A stretch of DNA of 64,000 nt, taken from assembly GCF_020497125.1 (NCBI RefSeq), contig NC_059073.1, positions 19,489,225 through 19,553,224 of the forward strand. Reading direction: 5' to 3'. The position numbers and the translations under genes are program-made. The stretch is from Mauremys mutica (Eukaryota > Chordata > Testudines > Geoemydidae). Each line of letters starts with the position of its first letter. The first letter of the stretch is position 1. The notes beneath the pieces are model-generated. The model did no database searches and was not told the DNA's origin. It worked only from the letters and a program-made list of their open reading frames with translations. Below are positions 34,005 through 44,091 of this stretch, piece after piece.

Positions 34005-35563
34005 GAATTTCAGAAAGCCTTTGACAAGGTCCCTCACCAAAGGCTCTTACACAAAGTAAACTGTCATGGGATAAGAGGGAAGGTGCTCTCATTGACTGGT
34101 AACTGGTTAAAAGACAGGAAACAAATGGTAGGTATACATGGTCAGTTTTCAGAATGGAGAGATGTAAATAGTGGTGTCCCCTAGGGGTCTGTACTGGGAC
34201 AAGTCCTATTCAGCATATTCATAAATGATCTGGAAAAAGGGGTAAACAGTGAGGTGGCAAAATTTGCAGATGATACAAAATTACTAAAGATAGTTCAGAC
34301 CCAGGCAGACTGCGAAGAGCTACAAAAGGATCTCTCAAAACTGCATGACTGGGCAACAAAATGGCAGATTCCATTTATCAACATTAAATTTCAAGTAATG
34401 CACATTGGAAAGCATAATCCCAACTATAAATATAAAATGATGGGGTCTAAATTGGCTGTTACCACCAGGGGCGGCTCTGAACATTTCGCCGCCCCAAGCA
34501 CGGCAGCATGCCGTGGGGGGCGCTCTTCCAGTCGCTGGGGGGCAGCAGGCGGCTCCGGTGGACCTGCGGGAGGTCCTGCGGGAGGTCCACCGGAGCTGCG
34601 GGACCAGCGGACCCTCTGCAGGCATGCCTGCGGGAGGTCCACCGGAACCGCCTGCCGCCCTCCCGGCGACTGGCAGAGCGCCCCCCGCGACATGCCGCCC
34701 CAAGCACGCGCTTGGCGTGCTGGGGCCTGGAGCCACCCTGGTTACCACTCAAGAAAGAGATCTTGGAGTCACTGTGGATAGTTCTCTGAAAACATCCACT
34801 CAATGTGCAGTGGCAGTCAAAAAAGTGAACAGAATGCTGGAAATATTTAAGAAAGGGATAGATAATAGGACAGGAAATATCATAGTGCCTCTATATTAAT
34901 CCATGGTACTCCCACATCTTGAATATTGTGTGCAGATGTGGTCATCCCATCTCAAAAAAGATATATTGGAATTGGAAAAGATTCAGAAAGGGGCAACAAA
35001 AATTATTAGGGGTATGGAACGGCTTCCATATGAGGAAAGATTAATAAGACTGGGACTTTTCAGCTTGGAAAAGAGACAGCTAAGAAGAGATATGATTTAG
35101 GTCTATAAAATCATGACTAGTATAGAGAAAATAGATAAGGAAGTGTTGTTTACTACATCTCATAACACAAGAACTAGGGGTCACTAAATGAAATTAATAG
35201 GCAGCAGGTTTAAAACAAATAAAATGAAGTATTTCTTCATACAACGCTCAGTCAGCCTGTGGAACTCCTTGCCAGAGGATGTTGTGAAGGCCAAGACCAT
35301 AACGGGGTTAAAAAAAAGACCTACATAAATTCATGGAGGATAGGTCCATCAATGGCTATTAGCCAGGATGGGCAGGGATGGTGTACCTAGTCTCTGTTTG
35401 CCAGAAGCTGGAAATGGGTGACAGGGGATGGATCACTTGATCATTACCTGTTCTGTTCATTCCCTCTGGGGCACCTGGCACTGACCACTATTGCAAGACA
35501 GGATACTGGGCTAGATGGACCTTTGGTCTGACCCAGTAGGGCCATTCTTATGTTCTTATGTTC
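34005..35563 (+). mobile_element. CR1 LINE ORF2 pseudogene, split by a hAT element
   Basis: It enters ORF2 at RT motif A (QKAFDKVPHQRL), keeps motif B as SGVP followed by a stop, and motif C ([11 protein letters not shown]). The hAT element at 34466-34740 then interrupts it, after which the ORF resumes ([39 protein letters not shown]). Several stops follow. The 3' end ACCCAGTAGGGCCATTCTTA and the TTCTTATG tandem tail identify the same CR1 subfamily as the copies ending at 5593 and 38533. Confidence 0.9.
34466..34740. mobile_element. Non-autonomous hAT element inside CR1, perfect 8-bp duplication
   Basis: The 275-bp element has ends CAGGGGCGGCTCTGA and GGAGCCACCCTG. It is flanked by identical GTTACCAC (34458-34465 and 34741-34748). 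It belongs to the same family as 19754-20014 and shares GGGAGGTCCACCGG and GCGGGACCAGCGGACC modules. It is younger than the CR1 it interrupts. The long open frames across it are composition artefacts. Confidence 0.93.
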
Positions 35564-35714
35564 ATTATTGTATCTGAGTTGTATGGGCCAGAATCTTAAA
35601 TTCACAGAACAAGAGAATTATGTCCCATGGTGTCTGGGGAAATCTTTGTGTGGTTTCATACTCCCATACAGTTCTGTTTGCTTACGGCCAAACTGAGATA
35701 CCTTTCCTCATACT

Positions 35715-36215
35715 GTTACGTGAGTAGTCCCACCGATCTTCGGCAAGTTACTTAACCTCTATGTCATAGGCACCGACATCATGGGTGCTTTGGGGGTCAA
35801 GCACCCATCGAAAAAAATAGGGGGTGCTCAGCACCCACAGGGCTAGATTAATCTTTTGTGAGCCCCACCGCCTGAACCATGGCCCCACCTCCTACTTGGC
35901 CTCTTCCTCCTTAGGCCACGCCCACTGCTCTGCCCCAAGGTCCTGCTGCTGCTCAGCCTCTCCCCCCCCCGAGGCTCTGCCCCCAGACCGTGCCCCCACT
36001 CGGCCTCTTCCCCCCACTCCCGAGGCCCCACCTGCCACTCGCACAGCAGGGAGGGGGTGGAAAGGAGCGAGCGCTCACTGGCAAAATCAAAAGTAAATGC
36101 CTGTGCTCTATAGGTCATGGTTACACCATCTGTAAAAGGCAGCATAAAACACTTACCAAAGGGGTTTTTTAGGGTTAATTATGGAAGATTTTTAAAGTAC
36201 CTTGAAGGTTAAATG
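35715..36215 (+). mobile_element. MIR/CORE-type SINE split by a hAT element
   Basis: The left half ends CTTCGGCAAGTTACTTAACC; the right half resumes with CACCATCTGTAAAAGGCAGC, AAAACACTTACCAAAGGGG and AAAGTACCTTGAAGG. The two halves are consecutive parts of the MIR consensus, so the 341-bp element between them inserted into an existing MIR. Confidence 0.7.
35765..36105. mobile_element. Non-autonomous hAT-type element (CATAGGCACC ends)
   Basis: The left end CATAGGCACCGACATC and the diverged right end GTAAATGCCTGTG are inverted. Flanking 8-mers CTCTATGT and CTCTATAG match at 6 of 8. Internal GGGGGTGCTCAGCACCCAC palindromes are family-typical. A second copy lies at 46272-46598. Confidence 0.75.
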
Positions 36216-36382
36216 ACATGCTTAATATGCAATAATTCTGACGCTAGGTATATAAGTTAGAAAGCTCCACCAAACCCACGTTGCTTCCCTGTGGCGTCTC
36301 GTCAACATGTGAGTTTTCTTCCTCTCTTCTAGCAGTAAGAACAAGACTGGAGCTCAGAACCATTTTGGATAGTACCTTACAC

Positions 36383-36715
36383 CAGTGGTTCTCAAAGCCA
36401 GTCCGCTGCTTGTTCTGGGAAAGCCCCTGGCGGGCCGGGCCAGTTTGTTTACCTGCCGCATCCGCAGGTTCGGCCGATCGTGGCTCCCACTGGCTGCGGT
36501 TCGCCGCTCCAGGCCAATGGGGGTATGCAGGAAGCGGCACGGGCCGAGGGATGTGCTGGCTGCCCTTCCCGCAGCCCCCATTGGCCTGGAGCAGCGAACT
36601 GCGGCCAGTGGGAGCTGCGATCGGCCGAACCTGCGGACGCGGCCGGTAAACAAACCGGCCCTGCCCACCAGGGGCTTTCCCGGAACAAGCGGCGGACCGG
36701 CTTTGACAACCACTG
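36383..36715. mobile_element. Non-autonomous hAT element (CAGTGGTTCTCAAAG ends)
   Basis: The 333-bp element has long inverted ends: CAGTGGTTCTCAAAGCCAGT against CCGGCTTTGACAACCACTG. Flanking 8-mers CCTTACAC and CCTTATAT match at 6 of 8, differing by two C/T changes. The body is almost fully palindromic (GGGAAAGCCCCTGGCGGG against CACCAGGGGCTTTCCC), which explains open frames in all six frames. Confidence 0.88.
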
Positions 36716-36948
36716 CCTTATATCACATATAGTCCCCTTGAACTCAGTGGAAGTAAGATACTACATAATGTGAGCCAGGATTCCTGTCACACTCTGGTCT
36801 TCACTAATGATCCATCAGCAACCACTGACTAGGCAAACCAGGTTTTGTGTGTGTGTTGCCAAATGTTTTTAACTAGCTACAACAGTTAACTATTGTGTAG
36901 TGGCATTAGGATTTATCTCCTCTGTGGAGGAGGCCGGCTGCTATGCAG

Positions 36949-36968
36949 TGACACACTCACACACACAC
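36949..36968. repeat. Short (CA)n
   Basis: ACACACTCACACACACAC microsatellite. Confidence 0.8.
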
Positions 36969-36994
36969 GATCAGATCTAACATGCTATCTGACA

Positions 36995-38533
36995 ACTATC
37001 TCTGGAGGATGTTAAACAGCAGCTACTAAAATAGACATTTTTAAATCAGCAGGGCCATATAACTTGCACCAAGAGGTTTAAAAGACCTGGCTAAGGAGCT
37101 CACTGAACCATTAAAGTTGATTTTCAGTAAGTCTTGGCGCACTGGGGAAGTTCCAGAAGACTGGAAGAAAGCTAAAACTTGTGCCAATATTGAAAAAGGT
37201 AAACAAGGTGATCTGGGTAATTATAAGTCTGTCAGCCTGACATTGATCCTGGGCAAAATAATGGAGCAGCTGATACAGAGCTCAATTAATAATGAAGGAA
37301 AAGGGGGTAATGTGAATCATCATGGATTTATGGAAAATAGATCCTGTCTAACTGGATAGCTTTTTTGGATGATGTTACAGATTTGGTTGGTAAAGGTAAT
37401 AGTGTTGATGTAATATACTTACACTTTTGTTCCCCAAGAGTCAGTCCTAGGACCAATCCTATTCAACTTATTCATAAATGATCTGGAGAAAGGGGTAAAA
37501 AGTGAGGTGGCAAAGTTTGCAGATGATACTAAACTGCTCAAGATAATTAAGACCAAAGCAGACCGTGAAGAACTTCAAAAAGATCTCATGAAACTAAGTG
37601 ATTGGGCAACAAAATGGCAAATGAAATGTAATGTGGATAAATATAAAGTAATGCACATTGGAAAAAATAACCCCAACTGTACATACAATATGATGGGGGC
37701 TAATTTAGCTACAACTAATCAGGAAAAAGATCTTGGAGTCATTGTGGATAGTTCTCTGAAGACGTCCACGCAGTGTGCAGAGGCAGTCAAAAAAGCAAAC
37801 AGGATGTTAGGAATCATTAAAAAGGGGATAGAGAATAAGACTGAGAATATCTTATTGCCCTTATATAAATCCATGGTACGCCCACATCTCGAATACTGCA
37901 TACAAATGTGGTCTCCTCATCTCAAAAAAGATATACTGGCACTAGAAAAGGTTCAGAGAAGGGCAACTAAAATGATTAGGGGTTTGGAACGGGTCCCATA
38001 TGAGGAGAGATTAAAGAGGCTAGGACTTTTCAGCTTGGAAAAGAGGAGACTAAGGGGGGATATGATAGAGGGATATAAAATCATGAGTGATGTGGATAAA
38101 GCAGATAAGGAAAAGTTATTTACTTATTCCCATAATACAAGAACTAGGGGCCACCAAATTAAATTAATGGGCAGCAGGTTTAAAACAAATAAAAGGAAGT
38201 TCTTCTTCATGCAGTGCACAGTCAGCTTGTGGAACTCCTTGCCTGAGGAGGTTGTGAAGGCTAGGACTATAACAGGGTTTAAAAGAGAACTGGATAAATT
38301 CATGGAGGTTAAGTCCATTAATGGCTATTAGCCAGGATGGGTAAGGAATGGTGTCCCTAGCCTCTGTTTGCTAGAGGGTGGAGATGGATGGCAGGAGAGA
38401 GATCACTTGATCATTACTTGTTAGGTTCACTCCCTCCAGGGCACCTAGCATTGGGCACTGTCAGTGGACAGGATACTGGGCTAGATAGACCTTTGGTCTG
38501 ACCCAGTACGTCTATTCTTACGTTCTTATGTTT
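36995..38533 (+). mobile_element. CR1 LINE with internal deletion, intact 3' ORF
   Basis: It starts before the RT domain (KSWRTGEVPEDWKKA) and passes RT motif 1 (GNYKSVSLTLILGKIMEQL). About 37400-37432 it jumps from VDVIYL directly to a VPQESVLGP-like segment, so motif A and most of motif B are deleted. From motif C (KFADDTKLL, 37507) to the natural stop (38331) the frame is open for about 275 codons. The 3' end ACCCAGTACGTCTATTCTTA plus tail repeats finish at 38533. Confidence 0.92.
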
Positions 38534-38535
38534 TG

Positions 38536-40545
38536 TAAGGCATTTGACTTGGTACCATGTGACATTTTGATTAAGAAAACTAGAATGATATAAAATTAAC
38601 ATGGCACACGTTAAATGAATTAAAACCTGGCTACCTGATAGGTCTCAAAATGTAATTGTAAATGGGGAATAGTCATTGAGCGGGTCTGTTTCCAATGGGA
38701 TCCCACAAGGATCAGTTATCGGCCCTTGTTGTCCATTGGCGGGAGTGGCTCCTCCCCCTCCGGGTCTGTGAGCAGCCAATCTGCCCCACTACATCTCCAA
38801 GGGTCACCTGACATGGGGAATCAGCGGGGCGATGGGAGACATGAACTCGGGCCTGTGGTCAGGGCCGAACAATAAACACAGTCATGGAGCCCCAGCCCCT
38901 GGTTGAAGCGGGGCAACAAAGAGTCTCTGGCTCAGGCCTGTACTCAGGCTGGGCAGCAACTAGTCAGTTCAGGCCCTGGGGCAGGGCAGGGCAGTAGAGA
39001 GTCTGAGGCTCAGGCCTGCACTCAAGCTGAGCCGCAAACAGTCGGGCCTCCCAGCTCTGGCGGAGGGCCGACAAGCGCAGGCTTCTTGCCTAAGAGAAGT
39101 GGAGGCTGCCACCCACGGATTAGGGTGGCGGGGGGTGGGGGGGACGCAGGCCCACTCACTCCACTGTGTCCTGGCCCAGGGCCCTAGCAGTGGCAGAACG
39201 GTCTGCCACTGGGTCAGCGGGGATCCTGACCGCAACATGCTGACTCTCTCGCTGTCAGCGTTGTAGCCAGACAAGGGTTGGCTACCCTTGGGCCACTTCC
39301 CAACTCCCCCTCCAGGCGTACCTGGCTCTGTAGAGGGTCATCCTGGTCGTCGGGGAAGAAGGCCTCTGTCAGTGCTTGCAGCTCCTCCATGCTTGGGTCC
39401 ATAAATGGTCCTGGCCAGTCCTCAGCTCCTTCGGGTCTGCAGCGGCCTCCCAGCTCGGGAGCTCACAGGAGGCATTTGGCTCCTCCGGTGGCTACCTCCT
39501 GACTGAGTTCTTTGGCACGCCTTTTATACTTCTGATCCCACCCACTGACTTCCGGTGAGGGCTGAGCGTGTCATGGCTCCACCCACCATGGTTCAATGAG
39601 GGGCTCCTCCCCCTTCAGATTTGTGGGCGGCCAATCTGCCCCACTACAGTCGTATACTATTTAACAAATCATCACTGATAAAGTGTGCAGATGACACAAA
39701 AATTGGGGGGGGGTGTTAAATAGCAAAGTGGACAAGTCTGAAGAGGACATCTAGATCCAGAGTGATCTGGATCACCTGGTAAGCTGGGCAAAAGGAAACA
39801 ATATTCATTTTAATACAGATATGTATACATCTAGAAATAAAGAATGCTGGCCATACTTACATAAGGGGGGACTTTATCCTGGGAAGCAGTGTGTCTGAAA
39901 AGATTTGGGGGTTGTAATGGATAATCAGCTGAACATGAGCTCTCAGTGTCATGCTGAAACCAAAAGCGTGAATTCAATCCTGGGACACACAAACAGGGGA
40001 ATCTCGAGTAGGAGTAGAGAGTTAGTTTAGTTCTGTATTTGGCACTGGTGTGACCATTGCTGGAAAATTGTGTCAGTTCTGGTGCCTGCAATTCAAGATG
40101 TTGATAAATTGGAAAGGGTTCAGGGCAGAGCTGCAAGAATGATTAAAGGATTAGAAACTATGTCTTTAGTGGCTCAATCTATTTAGCTTTAACAAAGAGA
40201 AGGTTAAGGGGTGACTTGATTACTGTCTATAATATATGTGATAATTCAGTCTAGCAGAGAAAGGTATAACATGATCCACTGACTAGAAGCTGAAGCTAAA
40301 CAAATTCAGACTGGAAATAAGGTGTAAATTGTTAACAGTGAGAGTAATTAACTATTGGAATAATTTACCAACAGTCCTGGTGGATTCTCCACCACTGACT
40401 ATTTTAAAATCAAGATTGGATGTTTTTTCTAAAAGATATAACGTGGAAATTATTTTGGGGACATTCTGTGGCCTGTGCTATACAGTAGGTCAGACTAACT
40501 TGTCACAGTTGTCCCTTCTGGCCTTAGAATCTCTGAGGTCCATCC
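38536..40545 (+). mobile_element. Decayed CR1, split by an LTR-type element
   Basis: The left part (GGCATTTGACTTGGTACCAT, GGGATCCCACAAGGATCAGT) is the region between RT motifs A and B. The right part (from about 39650) begins TACTATTTAACAAATCATC and GTGCAGATGACACAAAAATT (motif C) and runs to CAGTTGTCCCTTCTGGCCTT, a CR1 3' end. Many stops. The two parts are contiguous in CR1 order, so they are one copy with a 0.92-kb insertion. Confidence 0.75.
38727..39648 (-). mobile_element. LTR-type retroelement remnant, minus strand
   Basis: On the minus strand it begins TGTAGTGGGGCAGATTGGCC at 39648. It has a TATA box (AGTATAAAAGGCG, about 39520-39530) about 120 bp downstream. About 855 bp further on the opening TGTAGTGGGGCAGATTGGCT recurs (38793) and continues for about 60 bp before the CR1 resumes. 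This resembles a 5' LTR, a short internal remnant and a truncated 3' LTR. A short frame starting at 39402 is all that might remain of gag. No clean duplication was found. Confidence 0.55.
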
Positions 40546-42873
40546 AGTAGATGGCAGTGATATATGTAGGCTTTATTGGTGAGGTGACAGGCTCATTACA
40601 TAGATGCTCTTGTTTGCAGCATGGATGTAGAAACGTCTCCTTGATGTTCATTGTGGAAGAAGGGAAGGGCTTATTTTGTAAATCATTTTTTCCTCAAAAG
40701 TGTACAGCTTTGAAAGCATCCGGAGTTTAAAGTCAGTATTGTTGTTGTAATCCCATTAGGTCTAATGCCCAGTGCCTACCCACAAACCACAGCGGCAACC
40801 CACAGTTCATCTTATTTATAGTATTACTGCACACTAAATTAAAGCCCTTTTCAGTTATAATTATCTCTTCAGATGCCATTTGATCAATTCATTCTTGAGA
40901 GATGTAGAGGAGCCACATTACATAGTCTTCTGAACTCTGCCCAGCCAAAAATATCCCCCAATTTCCCATTTTCCAGATCACCTTTCAAGCTCCAGTTTGA
41001 AGTAATGCATCTGCAGTAGTTCATAATTGATAATAGGTTTCCTATACTAACAGCTACAGATTTTTTGAGTGCTCTTAAAGAAATGGATGATGATGCTAGT
41101 GAGGAGAATTCAGAAATACGGTCTAATCTCCTTCAACAGAATAGTGAAGCTCTTTTTTCTTAACCTTTTTGTAGTGGCTTGGTAATGAAGCCTTAGTAAA
41201 ATAATGTGTTTTAAAAATCAGCTTCACAAAGAACCCTGTAGTTTGTGGGGGTTGCTAACTCATTTACAGGGTCTAAGTTGCAGATAACCTCTAGCCACAG
41301 TTTGTAGCACAGTGCACAAAATACGAAGCAGCCTTTTCCGCCTCAGAGGGCACTGAGGAGATTACAGTCCATCACGTCACAACAAACTAAAAATATAAGC
41401 CTGTTTAATTTTTTAATTCCCCCAAAGGGTGACACCACAGCAAGGCCCCGCTCTGGAGCAACTGCAATGAGTAATAGATGTGAATCATATGCTTTAATTT
41501 TTCAGAACTTGCTTTATGATCAGAATGTGAAAACAATGCTATGGTTAAATCCAGAGACAAAGCTGTAATATCAAGGATGTGCTGTGTTCTAATGTCTTTT
41601 CAGAATCAGGACCCTGGTCCCTCAATATCACCAAGGTAAAATATAAAATTAATTCTATCCTGTAATAAAATCCTAACCAAATCTTGTCTGCTTACCAGTA
41701 TTTTACTGCATTTGCAGTTTTTCTCCTATTCTTTACGTATCTGCCTGCTGGAAAGTAGAGATGAAGCTATAGCATTAGCTTAGAGGCATCTCAATTTGCC
41801 ATCTGTAGTCTAAGCTATTTCAATTTACAGGGTTTTCCTTACAGCTGTAAGATCTTTCTTTAAACTGCTCCTTTTCCCTCTCTCATTCATCTGCAGTGTC
41901 AGCGTGAGGAACTGGCAAGAGGGAAATCCCTGAGCTGATGGCTGATAAACTAAAAAAATTAAAATATAAACAGTGTAGAAAAATGCTCAGCAAATTGTCT
42001 CAAGATCAGTGCAACAAGGTCATATTTAGGACCACCTATTCCAAAGAGGTCATCCAGCAGGCATCAGCTCTACTTAGGATCTAGATCACTGAGGCATGAA
42101 GCTTTTACATGAAAGGACTTGGTTTAGGGTTTAGCTTTATCAATATAGCCTCTGCTTCCCTCTGCCATTCACTTTCAAATTCCACACATCTGTTTCTTTT
42201 CCCCTCAATTGGGATGCTTCCTTAGGCTCTGATTTTGCATAATGGGAGATTTGCCAGGGACGTCAATAAGCATAGCATCAATTCCTTAGTTTTTTTGGGG
42301 GGGGGGGTCATTTTATTTCTTAATTACCCCAAATGTTTCTTCTGAGGCTTGATTGCCTTATGCATGAATGTTCTCCATTTTTTATTTGTTTGTTTGATTG
42401 ATATTGTTGTTGTTGTTGTTTAAAGAAGAGAAGCATGTAAGGAAACCAGCGAATAATGTGATTTGTCAGATTTCTTCAAGCATTCTGGGAAATCCCCTTC
42501 CTGATAAGGATGGTGAACAAGCCACTTCAGATATTACGATGGTCTCAGAAATAGCAAACTGGTGAGTGTAGGATGTTTAGGTTCTAAGCAATATATTTGT
42601 ATATGACACATGCACATTATTTTTGTGTACTTCTTAACATTTATTTCCAGTTGCACTGGAAATATGACTATCCAATAGAATTAAAGATGAAAAATTTAAG
42701 GCACTTCCAGAGCAGTAAAACCTTCCTGACTGCACAGAACTGATACAAAAGGTGGTTCGGCTTCATATTCATGAGCACCATCTGCTGTCACTGTGTTTAT
42801 TATCTAACTATTCACATTTACACCTGTAATAGCATCCATAAATATAGCAGCCACTGTGCATTATGCAGATGCC
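40546..42873. other. Unique intronic sequence
   Basis: A long repeat-poor stretch. Only a G-run (about 42296-42308) and a (TTG)n microsatellite (42402-42421) are noted. No coding signal. Confidence 0.45.
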
Positions 42874-43098
42874 TTAGGGTATGTTTGCACAGCAAAGAAA
42901 ATCTCGCGGCTGGCCACTGTCAGCTGATTCGGACTCAGGCTGTGGGGCTGTTTCATTGCTGTGTAGACTTCCAGGCTCGGGCTGCAGCCTGGGCTCTAGG
43001 CCCCTGTGGGATGGGAGCAATGAAACAGCCCCGAGAGCCCGGGTCGGCTAGCGCAGGCCAGCCACAGGGATCTGGTTGCTGTGTAGACTTACCTACCC
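42874..43098. mobile_element. Non-autonomous DNA transposon (GGGTATG..GCACAGC ends)
   Basis: TTAGGGTATGTTTGCACAGC and GCTGTGTAGACTTACCTACC are inverted ends. The body has inverted blocks GGGGCTGTTTCATTGCT against GCAATGAAACAGCCCC. No transposase. Confidence 0.7.
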
Positions 43099-43178
43099 CT
43101 GGTGGTGCCACAGTTTAGATTGTCTTGAAATTTGCACTTAAATTAGGGTTAAAATCCTAAATTTCAGGCTGTAATGAC

Positions 43179-44091
43179 TAGGCTTGCCAACTTTGTACTT
43201 GCACAAAACCAAACACCCTTACCCTGCTCCCTGCCCCACTCCTCCTACGAAACCCTGCCCCTGCCCACCCCTTCTCCGAGGCCCCGCCCCTGCTCACTCC
43301 ACCACTCCCTCCCGTCGCTCGCTTTCCCCACCCTCACTCACTCGCTCATTTTCACCGGGCTGGGGCAGGGGGTTGGGGTGTGGGAGGGGTTGAGGGCTCC
43401 GGCTGGGGGTGCGGGCTCTGGGGTGAGGCCAGAAATGAGGGGTTTGGGTGCGGGGCTCTGGGCTGAGGTTGAAGGGTTCGGAGTGCAGGAGAGTTATCAG
43501 GGCTGAAGCAGGGGGTTGGGGTGTGTAGGGGGGGAGGGCTCCGGCTGCGGGTGCAGGTTCTGTTGTGGGGCTGGGTATGAAGGATTTGGGGTATAGGAGG
43601 GGGCTCTGGGCTGGGGCTGAGAGGTTCAGAGGGAAGGAGGGGGGATCAGGGCTGGGGCAGGGGGTTGGGTTGCAGGAGGGGGTCAGGGGTGCAGGCTCCG
43701 GGCGGTGCTGACCTCAGACGGCTCCTGGAAGCAGCGTCATGTCCTCCCTCTGACTCCTAGGTGGAGTCGCAGCCAGGCAGCTCTGCGCACTGCCCCATCC
43801 AGAGGCGCCGCCCCCGCAGCTGCCATAGGCCACGGTTCCTGGCCAATGGGAGCTGCAGAGCCAGTGCTTGGGGTGGGAGCAGCGTGAAGAGCCCCCTGGC
43901 TGCCCCTAATCCTAGGAGCCAGAGGGTGGGCATGCCGCTGCTTCCGAGAGCTGTGCGGAGCCCAGGCAGGCAGGGAGCCTGCCTTAGCCCTGCTGCACCG
44001 CTGACCAAACTTTTAATGGCCCAGTCAGGGGCGCTGATCGGAGCCACCAGGGTACCTTTTCTGGTCGAAAAGCGGATACCTGGCAACCCTA
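43179..44091. mobile_element. TAGGGTTGCCA-ended element with G-rich core
   Basis: The ends TAGGCTTGCCAACTTT and ATACCTGGCAACCCTA are inverted. Flanking 8-mers GTAATGAC and CTCATGAC match at 6 of 8. The core is a degenerate minisatellite of GGGGCAGGGGGTTGGGGTG and GGGCTCCGGCTG units, related to 20998-21300. The right part has CCATTGG-type GC hairpins. Apparent proteins here are skew artefacts. Confidence 0.7.

Noticed and set aside
34254..34899. Long open frames across the CR1/hAT junction
   Set aside because: They are chimeras of CR1 ORF2 and inserted hAT DNA. The CR1 part is annotated as a LINE; the rest is composition.
36244..36773. Overlapping open frames in six frames, 86-122 codons
   Set aside because: A GC-rich palindromic hAT element yields mirrored frames on both strands; no family similarity.
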